A DNA stretch of 39,712 bases from Clostridiales bacterium (GTDB lineage Bacteria > Bacillota > Clostridia > Oscillospirales > Oscillospiraceae), in NCBI GenBank assembly GCA_019418025.1, contig DYCR01000017.1:1-39712 (forward strand), written 5' to 3'. Positions 24,549-32,629 of the stretch are shown one piece after another; the first letter of the stretch is position 1; each line of letters begins with the position of its first letter. The notes beneath the pieces were generated by a model. The model had not been told where the DNA came from. It saw only the letters and a list, made by a program, of their open reading frames with translations, and did no database searches. A program made the translations under genes and the position numbers.

Positions 24549-25796
24549 TCACTGTGTTTTTTTCTGACTGGGGTTCAGTCTCTTTTGCAGCCAGTCCTTT
24601 CCTGTCACGTAGCGCTCCACGATGAAGCTGACCACATAGTCTCCGGCAGCATTGACCATGGTGGCAGGGGGATCGACCAGATAGCCCAGTGTCAGGGCGA
24701 AGGGGAAGGCCACTGCCAGCTGATCCGGGAAGAAGATGGTGCAAAGCGCCAGCTCGCCGGTGCCGCCGCCTCCGGGGATGCCGGACATGGCCACCGAGGA
24801 CAGCACCGCAACGATGATCGCCAGAATGGCACGGCCGGTGTTGAAGTCCTGACCGAAGATGCCGAACAGGAAGGCGACCTTGACGATGGCGGACATGGCG
24901 CTTCCGTCCATGTGCATGGTGGCGCCCAGAGGCAGAACGATGTTGGTGACGTCACGAGAAATCCCCGTTTCCTCAGCAGCCTCCATGTTGGTGGGGATGG
25001 TGGCAACACTGGAGCCGGTGCCGAAGGAAACGGCCGCAGGCTTGAACAGGTGCTTGAACATCTCCTTCACGGCGCCCTTGCCGCCGCCGAAGCGGGCGTA
25101 CAGAGGGAAGAACACCAACATGTACACGATGCTGACCACATAGTATGCCAGCAGGATACGGCTGTAATCGCCGATCAGCTCTGCGCCGTGGGTGGCGATC
25201 AGGTTGGCAAAGAAGCCGAAAAAGCCGATGGGCGCATAGTAAGTGATGATCTTGACGGTTTTCATGATGCACTCGGTCAGATCCTTCAGGATCTTTGCCG
25301 TCATGGTCTCGGGGCCGCCGTTCATCTGGACGCCGAAGCCGAAGATCACCGCCGCAACGATCAGGGGCAGGATCGCCTTGCGGCTCCACAGATCCATGAA
25401 GTCGGGCTTGGTGAAGAAGTTGATGATCAGATCCGCCGCACCCAGCGTCTGATCCACCTGACCCTCCACGATGTCGTATGTGCCGTTGACCACGGGGAAG
25501 AAGGTCACCACCAGATACATGATGACCGCCGCAATGGCCGCCGTCACAAAGAAGGTGGCGATGGTGATGCCCATGACCTTACCGGCACGCTTCATGCTGT
25601 GCATGTTGGCGATGGCCGAGGCAATGGAGCAGAACACCATGGGCACCACCACGCAGAACATCAGGTTGGTGAATACCGTGCCCAGAGGTGCCAGCTTGGC
25701 TGCATCCTCCCACACAAGACCTGCAATGCAGCCGGACACCATGCCGACCAGCATAAAGATCAAAAATCCGTAATTTTTAAAAAAGCTGTTTTTCAT
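24549..25796 (-). CDS. Dicarboxylate/amino acid:cation symporter (DAACS family)
   Basis: A 415-aa inner-membrane carrier of the GltP/DctA/SstT family, importing glutamate, a C4 acid or a neutral amino acid with Na+ or H+. Family features: GTGSSVATIPTNM in the serine-rich re-entrant loop, and LPLGATMHMDGSA. About eight membrane helices plus two hairpin loops, normal length. GGAG lies before the ATG. It diverges from an AraC regulator across a 128-base gap containing a palindrome, so that regulator probably controls it. Confidence 0.85.
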   Translation of the reverse strand: MKNSFFKNYGFLIFMLVGMVSGCIAGLVWEDAAKLAPLGTVFTNLMFCVVVPMVFCSIASAIANMHSMKRAGKVMGITIATFFVTAAIAAVIMYLVVTFFPVVNGTYDIVEGQVDQTLGAADLIINFFTKPDFMDLWSRKAILPLIVAAVIFGFGVQMNGGPETMTAKILKDLTECIMKTVKIITYYAPIGFFGFFANLIATHGAELIGDYSRILLAYYVVSIVYMLVFFPLYARFGGGKGAVKEMFKHLFKPAAVSFGTGSSVATIPTNMEAAEETGISRDVTNIVLPLGATMHMDGSAMSAIVKVAFLFGIFGQDFNTGRAILAIIVAVLSSVAMSGIPGGGGTGELALCTIFFPDQLAVAFPFALTLGYLVDPPATMVNAAGDYVVSFIVERYVTGKDWLQKRLNPSQKKTQ

Positions 25797-25862
25797 GACA
25801 GCACTCCTTTCTCTCGGGGCGCAGACTTTGCAGAATACGCCCTTATTTTACTGGGCAGGACT

Positions 25863-25877
25863 TGCATTTAAAATGCA
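25863..25877. promoter_or_regulatory. Palindrome in the symporter/araC intergenic region
   Basis: TGCATTT-A-AAATGCA, a perfect 15-base palindrome in the AT-rich centre of a divergent promoter region. A TTGCAT-18-TATCAT promoter reading toward araC (starting at 25862) overlaps it, and a TATAAT reading toward the symporter lies at 25879-25884. Confidence 0.45.
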
Positions 25878-25924
25878 TTATATGCTATCATTATTGCAAA
25901 AGATGCTTTTTAGGAGGGAATTCC

Positions 25925-26788
25925 ATGGAAAAGAAGTATGAAAAGCGGGGCTACCTTCTGGAGGACTTCCGTCTGTTCCACCTTCAGGACGCTCAGGGCA
26001 CCAACGTGGACTTCCACTATCACGAATTCTGCAAGCTGCTGCTGCTGCGCTCCGGCTCCGGCGGATACAGCGTTGAGGGGCGGCGGTATAATCTGGTCTC
26101 AGGGGACATCGTCCTGATCGGCAGCCGATGCGTCCACCGTCCGGAATTTGAAAAGGGGGTCCCCTATGAGCGGACCATCATCTATATCTCCCCGGAATTT
26201 CTGCGCAGGCAGTCCGTGGACGGCTGCTGCCTTGAGGACTGCTTCTCCGGCTCCATAGGCCACGTGCTGCGGCTGAGCGAGCCTGTGCGCAGGAATCTGT
26301 TTTCCCTTGCCGATCAGCTGGAGCAGGAGCTTTCCGGCAATGCCTACGGCCGTGTCATCCTCAGCAACGGCCTGCTGCTGAGGATGCTTGTGGAGATCGG
26401 GCGCAGCCTTCAGCACCAGACGGCGGACCTGCTCACCCCCGTTCAGTCCAGCAACACCCGCGTCCTTGAGATCCTGCGATATCTGGAGGCCCATCTGACC
26501 GAGGACATCAGCATCGACGATCTTGCCGAGCGGTTCTATCTCAGCAAATACCACATGATGCGTATATTCCGCCGGGAAACCGGAAACTCTATACACAGCT
26601 ATCTGTCCCACCGGAGGCTGCTGTATGCAAGGGACCTGATCGCACAGGGGGTCAGCGCAACGGAGGCCTGCTTCCGCAGCGGCTGGCACAGCTATTCCTC
26701 CTTTACGCGGGCCTACGGCAAGCACTTCGGCACCACCCCCACCGGTCGGAACGAAAACATCGTCTTTGCCGAGGAGACCTACGAATGA
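25925..26788 (+). CDS. AraC-family transcriptional regulator
   Basis: A 287-aa regulator. The N-terminal cupin-like sensor domain (about 15-110) has the VDFHYHEFCKLLL segment; the C-terminal double helix-turn-helix (about 185-285) has ISIDDLAERFYLSKYHMMRIF and the second unit ending FTRAYGKHFG. ATG at 25925 follows a perfect AGGAGG; the open frame extends upstream without a start. It faces the symporter gene and probably regulates it in response to a small molecule. Confidence 0.85.
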   Translation: MEKKYEKRGYLLEDFRLFHLQDAQGTNVDFHYHEFCKLLLLRSGSGGYSVEGRRYNLVSGDIVLIGSRCVHRPEFEKGVPYERTIIYISPEFLRRQSVDGCCLEDCFSGSIGHVLRLSEPVRRNLFSLADQLEQELSGNAYGRVILSNGLLLRMLVEIGRSLQHQTADLLTPVQSSNTRVLEILRYLEAHLTEDISIDDLAERFYLSKYHMMRIFRRETGNSIHSYLSHRRLLYARDLIAQGVSATEACFRSGWHSYSSFTRAYGKHFGTTPTGRNENIVFAEETYE

Positions 26789-26875
26789 CCCCAAAGGCCG
26801 ATCAGACCGTCCTTACAAAAGATTTATTTGACGGGCGGTCCCCCATCATGTATCATTGACTTAGCAGTTCCCCAT

Positions 26876-26881
26876 TATAAT
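26876..26881 (+). promoter_or_regulatory. -10 box of the rubrerythrin promoter
   Basis: Perfect TATAAT 25 bases before the start. TTGACT at 26856-26861 is only 14 bases away, shorter than standard. The AT-rich context has a weak half-match to a PerR box. Confidence 0.45.
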
Positions 26882-26906
26882 TTTGAATAGACGGAGGAAA
26901 ATCACC

Positions 26907-27446
26907 ATGAGCAACAAGTATGCAGGTACCCAGACCGAGCGCAATCTGATGGCCGCCTTTTCCGGCGAATCCGAAGCTCGCAACAAGTACACCTATTTCG
27001 CATCCATCGCCAAGAAAGAAGGATACGAGCAGATCGCTTCACTGTTCCTGAAAACCGCTGAGAACGAAAAAGAGCATGCCAAGCTATGGTTTAAAGAGCT
27101 TGACGGCATCGGCGATACCGCCCGTAACCTTGTCGCCGCAGCCGACGGCGAAAACTACGAGTGGACGGATATGTATGCCGGCTTTGCAAAGACCGCCGAG
27201 GAGGAGGGCTTCCCCGAGCTGGCTGCCAGATTCCGCCTTGTGGCTGCCGTGGAAAAGCACCATGAGGAGCGCTACCGCGCACTGCTGCACAATGTCGAGA
27301 CCGCCGAGGTGTTCAAAAAAAGTCAGGTCAAGGTGTGGGAATGCCGCAACTGCGGTCACATCATGGTGGGCACCAACGCCCCCGAGATCTGCCCCGTATG
27401 CAATCATCCTCAGGCCTTCTTTGAGATCCACGCGGAGAATTATTGA
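26907..27446 (+). CDS. rbr: Rubrerythrin
   Basis: A 179-aa non-haem iron protein that reduces hydrogen peroxide in anaerobes. The ferritin-like diiron domain (1-135) carries the SGESEARNKY, ENEKEHAK and EKHHEERY helices; the C-terminal rubredoxin-like domain binds one iron through CRNCGH and CPVCNH. The start ATG has GGAGG upstream; an earlier in-frame start has none. Likely induced by oxidative stress. Downstream lie three hairpins and repeat copy 3. Confidence 0.95.
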   Translation: MSNKYAGTQTERNLMAAFSGESEARNKYTYFASIAKKEGYEQIASLFLKTAENEKEHAKLWFKELDGIGDTARNLVAAADGENYEWTDMYAGFAKTAEEEGFPELAARFRLVAAVEKHHEERYRALLHNVETAEVFKKSQVKVWECRNCGHIMVGTNAPEICPVCNHPQAFFEIHAENY

Positions 27447-27523
27447 TTTTTTCCACAGGCCGGTGAAAAGGCTGTGTGTTTCCCCCCATTTAGGAACCAC
27501 TGCCGGATAAAGCAAAATACGAT

Positions 27524-27554
27524 CTGCCGTGGGTGGTGCTGCCATCCACGGCAG
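27524..27554 (+). terminator. Hairpin after rubrerythrin
   Basis: CTGCCGTGG-TGG pairs with CCA-CCACGGCAG with one mismatch inside. Strong stem, no T run. It begins 78 bases past the stop. Confidence 0.5.
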
Positions 27555-27556
27555 AA

Positions 27557-27596
27557 CAATGCCCGAAAGTCCCAGAGGAACTTTCGGGCAGTCTCT
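27557..27596 (+). repeat. Solo tail hairpin of the 201-bp repeat before copy 3
   Basis: TGCCCGAAAG pairs with CTTTCGGGCA, followed by GTCTCT, exactly as at the 3' end of full copies. It sits before the left flanking hairpin of copy 3. Confidence 0.7.
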
Positions 27597-27626
27597 AAAG
27601 CAGGTACGGATCACCGTACCTGCTTT
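27597..27626 (+). repeat. Left copy of the duplicated hairpin flanking repeat copy 3
   Basis: AAAGCAGGTACGG and its complement form a 30-base palindrome, identical to 27828-27857. Confidence 0.9.
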
Positions 27627-27827
27627 CAGTGTGTCAAACAGTCTGCCCGAGTTTGCCGCTTCAGCGGCAAAAAAGACCAAATCATTTTCCACGAGGGCGT
27701 GTACCTCGGGGAAAATACATATCAGCCTGAGAGTGTGGAATTTGTCCGTCAATGACGGACAAATTATGCGCGGGTCAGGCTGTAAAAACTTGTCGAAAAG
27801 CCCTAAGAGGGTTTTTCGACAGTCTCT
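27627..27827 (+). repeat. 201-bp structured intergenic repeat, copy 3
   Basis: Full copy between convergent rubrerythrin and HtrA genes. The central 27-base palindrome (27739-27765) uses TTTGTCC/GGACAAA. The tail stem is GTCGAAAA/TTTTCGAC where other copies have GCCCGAAA/TTTCGGGC, a second compensated change. Confidence 0.9.
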
Positions 27828-27857
27828 AAAGCAGGTACGGATCACCGTACCTGCTTT
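27828..27857 (+). repeat. Right copy of the duplicated hairpin flanking repeat copy 3
   Basis: Identical 30 bases to 27597-27626. Followed by TCTG, 21 bases from the end of the HtrA gene. Confidence 0.9.
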
Positions 27858-27878
27858 TCTGATTTGTTATATTGTCCG

Positions 27879-29522
27879 TCAGGGACGGCCGAAGAAGAAA
27901 TCGAAGGGGTCCATCCCGTGGGGCTGACGGGGCTGTTCCTGCTGGGGCTGCTCCTGCTGAGGCTGCTGTGCGTCGGCCTGAGGCTCTGTGGGCATCTGCT
28001 CGGGCTTCTCGTCAAAGGTGATGGTCAGCTCCATCTCCTGACCGCCCCGGAAGATCTTCATCGTTGTCGTATCGCCGGCACGGAATTTGCGCAAAGCACT
28101 GGTAAGGGTCGCATTGCCCTCCACTTTATGCTCGCCCACCGAGAGGATGATATCCTTCACCTGAAGGCCCGCCTTCTCGGCACAGCCTCCGGGAACGACA
28201 CTCTGAACATAGGAGCCGGTGGGCAGAGAATACATACCTGCCGTTTTCGGGTCCATATCCATGACCGTCACACCCAGATAGGCCTGATTCTTGATGGAGC
28301 CGTACTCCTTCAGGTCGGAGATCATGTTCATGACGTCATCGATGGGGATGGCAAAGCCGATACCCTCGATGGATGCGCCCGAGGATGTTGCGCCGGAGAA
28401 CTTTGCGGTGGTGATGCCGACCACCTCGCCCTTCATGTTGAACAGGGGGCCACCGGAGTTGCCGGGATTGATGGCTGCATCGGTCTGCATCATGTTGATG
28501 AGGTTTCCGTCGGTGTTGATGGTCCTGTCCTTGGCGCTGATGTAGCCCACGGTCAGCGAGGAGGTCAGCTCACCCAAGGGGTTGCCGATGGCCACCACCT
28601 GATCGCCCACGATCAGATCCTCTGATTTTCCGATCTGCACCGGCTCCAGACCCTCTGCCTCCACCTTCAGCAGTGAGACATCGTTCATTGCGTCATAGCC
28701 GATCAGCTTTGCCGGATACTCGTCACCCAGATAGGTCATCACAGACAGCTGATTGGCCCCCTCCACCACGTGGTAGTTGGAGATGATATAGCCGTCCTCG
28801 GTCAGCACGAAGCCGCTGCCGGAGGAAGCCGTCTCCGTCACCTGTCCCCAGACATTGGTGGTGGACTGGTTGGAGATGGCCACCACGCTGTTGACATTTT
28901 TAGCATAGACCTGACTGGGGGTCAGGGACCCGTCGGCAGACACCGGAGAGCCGGAGACGCTTGCGCTTCCGGTCACGCCACCCACTCGCTTCAGCTCCTG
29001 CTCAAGCTGGGAAATTTTCCCCGTCAGATCATCATACAGGCTCTGCTGCTGATTTTTCCAGTGGGAGTTGACTGCCAGTGCCGTTGCGCCGCAGCTGCCT
29101 GCCACCACGACCACTGCAACCGCAGCGGCGATGGCACGCTTTGCATTCCGACCCATCTTTTTGCGGGGCTTCTTCTGCTGATCGTCCACAGCGCCCTGAG
29201 GCTGCTGATACTGCTGCTGATATTGCTGCTGACCCGACTGGCGGGATTCGTGATAGCCATAATAGGGAGAATTGGCGTAGGGGGACTCCTTTTTTCCGGT
29301 GCCTGCACCGTGGTATGCGCCGGACTGCTCCTGCCCTGCACCGGTCTGCCCTGCATAGGGGTTGGACTGGATGTACTGGGGCTGCTCCTGTGCGGCGGCG
29401 GGATCGTCCTGCCGGAGCGGCTCGGAAGGCTGCTGTGCATTTCCGGACTGGGGCTGCTGCGGAGCCTCATAGGCTTCCTCGCCCATCACGGGGTTCATTT
29501 CTTTGTTTTCATTGGGGTCCAT
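27879..29522 (-). CDS. Membrane-anchored HtrA/DegP-type serine protease with PDZ domain
   Basis: A 547-aa quality-control protease acting outside the membrane. A long Gln/Pro-rich cytoplasmic tail (1-120), a basic stretch and one membrane helix (128-152) come first. The trypsin-like domain has the triad H251 (SNYHVVEG), D281 (AMNDVSLL) and S356 (GNSGGPL). A PDZ domain lies at about 405-500, then a second Gln-rich tail ending GMDPFDFFFGRP. The two low-complexity tails make it longer than typical HtrA (about 400 aa). AGGAGG lies 8 bases before the ATG. Single gene. Confidence 0.92.
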   Translation of the reverse strand: MDPNENKEMNPVMGEEAYEAPQQPQSGNAQQPSEPLRQDDPAAAQEQPQYIQSNPYAGQTGAGQEQSGAYHGAGTGKKESPYANSPYYGYHESRQSGQQQYQQQYQQPQGAVDDQQKKPRKKMGRNAKRAIAAAVAVVVVAGSCGATALAVNSHWKNQQQSLYDDLTGKISQLEQELKRVGGVTGSASVSGSPVSADGSLTPSQVYAKNVNSVVAISNQSTTNVWGQVTETASSGSGFVLTEDGYIISNYHVVEGANQLSVMTYLGDEYPAKLIGYDAMNDVSLLKVEAEGLEPVQIGKSEDLIVGDQVVAIGNPLGELTSSLTVGYISAKDRTINTDGNLINMMQTDAAINPGNSGGPLFNMKGEVVGITTAKFSGATSSGASIEGIGFAIPIDDVMNMISDLKEYGSIKNQAYLGVTVMDMDPKTAGMYSLPTGSYVQSVVPGGCAEKAGLQVKDIILSVGEHKVEGNATLTSALRKFRAGDTTTMKIFRGGQEMELTITFDEKPEQMPTEPQADAQQPQQEQPQQEQPRQPHGMDPFDFFFGRP

Positions 29523-29595
29523 GGGTCATTCCTCCTCTGGAATTTCTTTTCCACCATCATATTCAGAACTTATGAAGAAATTGTGTCGCTGAACC

Positions 29596-29618
29596 AAACG
29601 AACTATAAACTTTCGTTT
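29596..29618 (-). promoter_or_regulatory. Palindromic operator-like site upstream of htrA
   Basis: AAACGAA and TTCGTTT separated by nine bases that include a TATAGT-like -10 on the minus strand. Symmetry over a promoter suggests a regulator site. The regulator is unknown. Confidence 0.4.
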
Positions 29619-29690
29619 AGAAAAATGTGAAAGCGCACCGTATCCTTACTATACGCCGCCCATCGCCCCCGGTCAAGCAGATTTAAGTAC

Positions 29691-29710
29691 GCCGCAGCCG
29701 AAGCCGCGGC
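29691..29710 (-). terminator. Hairpin after the DUF1540 gene
   Basis: GCCGCGGC-TTCG-GCTGCGGC on the minus strand, a stable UUCG-type hairpin a few bases past the stop. It lacks a T run. Confidence 0.45.
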
Positions 29711-29717
29711 AGGAGCC

Positions 29718-29876
29718 TTACTTTTTGCGGAAGCTCATGCAGTCGGTGCATTGGTCCTGAGTGGGGTTGCACTCGTGGGTGCCCACCATAATGCGGTCCA
29801 GAGAGCAGTAGTTGCCGCTTTCTGCGTGATTGGCGCACTGCTTTACGGTACATTCGATACACTTGTTGACGTTCAT
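29718..29876 (-). CDS. DUF1540 small Cys-rich protein
   Basis: A 52-aa protein with eight Cys arranged as KCIECTVKQC, YCSLD and a C-terminal ECNP...QCTDC, matching DUF1540 proteins common in Clostridia. The Cys pattern suggests metal binding; function is unknown. ATG at 29876 has a perfect GGAGG; the longer open frame to 29936 has no ribosome binding site. It diverges from rpe. Confidence 0.85.
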   Translation of the reverse strand: MNVNKCIECTVKQCANHAESGNYCSLDRIMVGTHECNPTQDQCTDCMSFRKK

Positions 29877-29939
29877 GATAATTCCTCCTTCAATTTTGGG
29901 TTCGATGGTTATTATGCGGCATTTTTTCGGAATCATTCA

Positions 29940-29968
29940 TTGTAAATACCTGTTTTATATGTTATTAT
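29940..29968 (+). promoter_or_regulatory. rpe: Promoter of rpe
   Basis: TTGTAA (29940-29945), 17-base spacer, TATTAT (29963-29968), 37 bases before the rpe start. Confidence 0.7.
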
Positions 29969-30005
29969 CAAATAAAAAACTTTCATTTTGTGGAGGAACC
30001 AAGAT

Positions 30006-30653
30006 ATGGCAATTTTTTCCCCTTCGATCCTGTCTGCCGATTTTGCAAATCTGGAGCGTGACATCCGTCTCTGCGAGGCCGCCGGTGCGCCTTGGGTGCA
30101 TGTGGATGTCATGGACGGTCAGTTCGTCCCCAATATCACCATCGGCATCCCCGTGGTCGCCGCCCTCCGCAAGGTGACGGGGCTGGTTCTTGATGTCCAC
30201 CTGATGATCGACCGCCCCATCCGCTATGTGGAGCAGTTCTGCAAGGCCGGTGCCGATTACCTCACCGTCCATCTGGAATCAGACACTCAGGACAACATCC
30301 GCAGGACTCTGGAAAAGATCCGCTCATGCGGCGCAAAGGCCGGACTTGCCGTCAAGCCCGGTACTCCGGCCCAATCCCTGATCCCCTACCTCGACCAGTG
30401 CGACATGATCCTGGTCATGACCGTGGAGCCAGGCTTCGGCGGTCAGCGCTTCATGGCCGATATGATGCCGAAGCTGGTCTTTCTCAGACAGCAGCTGGCT
30501 GATGTCAACCCCGACTGCCTGCTTCAGGTGGACGGGGGCGTGGATCTTGATACGGCCCCCCTTTGCTGCCAGTCGGGGGCGGATGTTCTGGTTTCCGGCT
30601 CTGCATTTTTCCGGTCGGAGGATAAGTCGGCATTTGTCCGTCAGCTGCTGTGA
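30006..30653 (+). CDS. rpe: Ribulose-phosphate 3-epimerase
   Basis: A 215-aa TIM-barrel enzyme interconverting ribulose-5-phosphate and xylulose-5-phosphate in the pentose phosphate pathway. Metal and catalytic segments: SILSADF, VDVMDG, DVHLMI, MTVEPGFGGQ and VDGGV. ATG at 30006 follows GGAGG by 9 bases; the frame extends slightly upstream. Single gene with its own promoter. No clear terminator follows. Confidence 0.95.
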   Translation: MAIFSPSILSADFANLERDIRLCEAAGAPWVHVDVMDGQFVPNITIGIPVVAALRKVTGLVLDVHLMIDRPIRYVEQFCKAGADYLTVHLESDTQDNIRRTLEKIRSCGAKAGLAVKPGTPAQSLIPYLDQCDMILVMTVEPGFGGQRFMADMMPKLVFLRQQLADVNPDCLLQVDGGVDLDTAPLCCQSGADVLVSGSAFFRSEDKSAFVRQLL

Positions 30654-30694
30654 TCCCCTGCCGGGAACAAATAGAGAATTTATCATGGATTTGA

Positions 30695-30724
30695 TTGACA
30701 ATTCCATGGGCATTATTGTATAAT
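30695..30724 (+). promoter_or_regulatory. Consensus promoter of the scaffold/GGGtGRT operon
   Basis: TTGACA (30695-30700), 18-base spacer, TATAAT (30719-30724). It is the only promoter in the window with both hexamers perfect, and fits the high-expression codon use of the two genes behind it. Confidence 0.9.
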
Positions 30725-30810
30725 ACGTGCGGAGAATGTGAATTTTCCGGAAGCAAATCTATCCAAGGTCGGGGTCTCCCTGACTTTTAGAAAAGAAAGG
30801 AATTTTTGCC

Positions 30811-31503
30811 ATGATTTACAGTGCAGAAGTACAACACATGTGCTCCGTCGGTAAGGGTGCTTACCACGGTCCTGCACCCATCCCCGAAGAGGGCAAGTGG
30901 GTACAGGCTAAGCAGATTCAGGATATCAGCGGCTTCACCCACGGTGTGGGCTGGTGCGCACCTCAGCAGGGTGCATGCAAGCTGACCCTGAACATCAAGG
31001 AAGGTATCATTGAAGAGGCTCTGGTCGAGACTCTGGGCTGCTCCGGCATGACCCACTCCGCCGCTATGGCTTCCGAGATCCTGATCGGTAAGACCATTCT
31101 CGAGGCTTTGAACACCGACCTGGTATGTGATGCAATCAACACCGCTATGCGTGAGCTGTTCCTGCAGATCGTTTACGGCCGCAGCCAGTCCGCCTTCTCC
31201 GAGGACGGTCTGCCCATCGGCGCTTCTCTGGAGGATCTGGGCAAGGGCCTGCGCAGCCAGGTTGGCACCATGTTCGCCACCAAGGAAAAGGGTCCCCGTT
31301 ATCTGGAGATGGCAGAGGGCTACGTTACCCGCTGCGCTCTGGACGAAGAGAACCTGATCATCGGCTACGAGTTCATCAATCTGGGTAAGATGATGGACTT
31401 CATCAAGAAGGGCGACGATGCCAACACCGCACTGGAGAAGGCTAAGGGCTCCTACGGCCGCTTCGCCGGTGCCGCTAAGTATATCGATCCCCGTCACGAA
31501 TAA
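30811..31503 (+). CDS. NifU/IscU-like iron-sulfur scaffold-type protein
   Basis: A 230-aa protein with an IscU-like core (about 45-100) keeping the three ligand cysteines C49 (GWCAP), C56 (GACKL) and C77 (LGCSGM), so it probably carries an Fe-S cluster. The C-terminal half is not found in IscU. It is always seen beside GGGtGRT proteins in anaerobic Firmicutes, as here, 15 bases upstream of one. Codon use shifts to GCT, CGT, GGT and CTG, unlike neighbouring genes, suggesting very high expression. Precise function unknown. AAAGGAA precedes the ATG. Confidence 0.85.
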   Translation: MIYSAEVQHMCSVGKGAYHGPAPIPEEGKWVQAKQIQDISGFTHGVGWCAPQQGACKLTLNIKEGIIEEALVETLGCSGMTHSAAMASEILIGKTILEALNTDLVCDAINTAMRELFLQIVYGRSQSAFSEDGLPIGASLEDLGKGLRSQVGTMFATKEKGPRYLEMAEGYVTRCALDEENLIIGYEFINLGKMMDFIKKGDDANTALEKAKGSYGRFAGAAKYIDPRHE

Positions 31504-31518
31504 GAGGAGGACACAGAA

Positions 31519-32520
31519 ATGGCTTTGTTTGAAGGTTACGAAAGAAAAATCGACAAGATCAATGGTGTCCTCGCTCAGTACGGCCTGAAGTCCGTTGAAG
31601 AGTGCCGTGAGATCTGTCAGGCAAAGGGCTTCGACCCCTACACCATCGCTAAGGAGATCCAGCCCATCGCTTTCGAGGACGTTGCATGGGCATACTGCAT
31701 GGGCGCTGCCATCGCTCTGAAGAAGGGCGTTAAGTCCGCAGCCGAGGCTGCGGAGGCAATCGGCATCGGCCTGCAGGCATTCTGCATCCCCGGCTCCGTT
31801 GCTGAGGACCGCAAGGTCGGTCTGGGCCACGGCAATCTGGGCGCAATGCTGCTGAGCGACGAGACCAAGTGCTTTGCATTCTTGGCAGGCCACGAGTCCT
31901 TCGCTGCTGCTGAAGGCGCTATCGGCATTGCCCGCTCCGCCAACAAGGCTCGTAAGGAGCCCCTGCGCATCATCCTGAACGGTCTGGGCAAGGATGCCGC
32001 TCAGATCATCTCCAGAATCAACGGCTTCACCTACGTGCAGACCAAGTTCGACTACTACACCGGTGAGCTGACTGTCGTTAAGGAGTGGAAGTACTCCGAC
32101 GGCGAGCGTGCCGCTGTCCGCTGCTTCGGCTGTGACGATGTCCGTGAGGGCGTTGCCATCATGCACGCTGAGGGTGTTGACGTTTCCATCACCGGTAACT
32201 CCACCAACCCCACCCGCTTCCAGCATCCCGTTGCCGGCACCTACAAGAAAGAGTGTGTCGAGCAGGGCAAGAAGTACTTCTCCGTTGCCTCCGGCGGTGG
32301 CACGGGCCGTACCCTGCACCCCGATAACATGGGCGCAGGCCCCGCTTCTTACGGCATGACCGATACCATGGGCCGTATGCACTCCGACGCACAGTTCGCC
32401 GGTTCCTCCTCCGTCCCCGCCCACGTTGAAATGATGGGCTTCTTGGGCGCAGGCAACAACCCCATGGTCGGTATGACCGTTTCCGTGGCTGTTGCTGTTG
32501 AGGAGTCCCTGAAGGGCTAA
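31519..32520 (+). CDS. GGGtGRT protein (function unknown)
   Basis: A 333-aa soluble protein of the GGGtGRT family (Pfam PF14057), named for the motif SGGGTGRTLHPDN near residue 260. Other conserved parts are GLGHGNLGAM and GNSTNPTRFQHP. No enzymatic activity is established. It follows the scaffold-type protein with a GAGGAGG site and shares its high-expression codon bias. The pair is likely a functional unit, perhaps an abundant metal- or redox-related complex in anaerobes (inference). Confidence 0.88.
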   Translation: MALFEGYERKIDKINGVLAQYGLKSVEECREICQAKGFDPYTIAKEIQPIAFEDVAWAYCMGAAIALKKGVKSAAEAAEAIGIGLQAFCIPGSVAEDRKVGLGHGNLGAMLLSDETKCFAFLAGHESFAAAEGAIGIARSANKARKEPLRIILNGLGKDAAQIISRINGFTYVQTKFDYYTGELTVVKEWKYSDGERAAVRCFGCDDVREGVAIMHAEGVDVSITGNSTNPTRFQHPVAGTYKKECVEQGKKYFSVASGGGTGRTLHPDNMGAGPASYGMTDTMGRMHSDAQFAGSSSVPAHVEMMGFLGAGNNPMVGMTVSVAVAVEESLKG

Positions 32521-32538
32521 ACCTTTCTGAACAACCTG

Positions 32539-32573
32539 AATCGGGAATCCCAGTTGGGATTCCCGATTTTTTT
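32539..32573 (+). terminator. Terminator of the scaffold/GGGtGRT operon
   Basis: AATCGGGAATCCC pairs with GGGATTCCCGATT, 4-base loop, then a run of seven T. Strong intrinsic terminator 19 bases past the stop. Confidence 0.95.
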
Positions 32574-32579
32574 CACGCC

Positions 32580-32608
32580 TTGCAAATCCACACTGCTTGG
32601 GCTATACT
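32580..32608 (+). promoter_or_regulatory. Promoter of the FliB-like gene
   Basis: TTGCAA (32580-32585), 17-base spacer, TATACT (32603-32608), 21 bases before the start. Confidence 0.75.
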
Positions 32609-32629
32609 GACTCCATTGGAGGCGACTTT

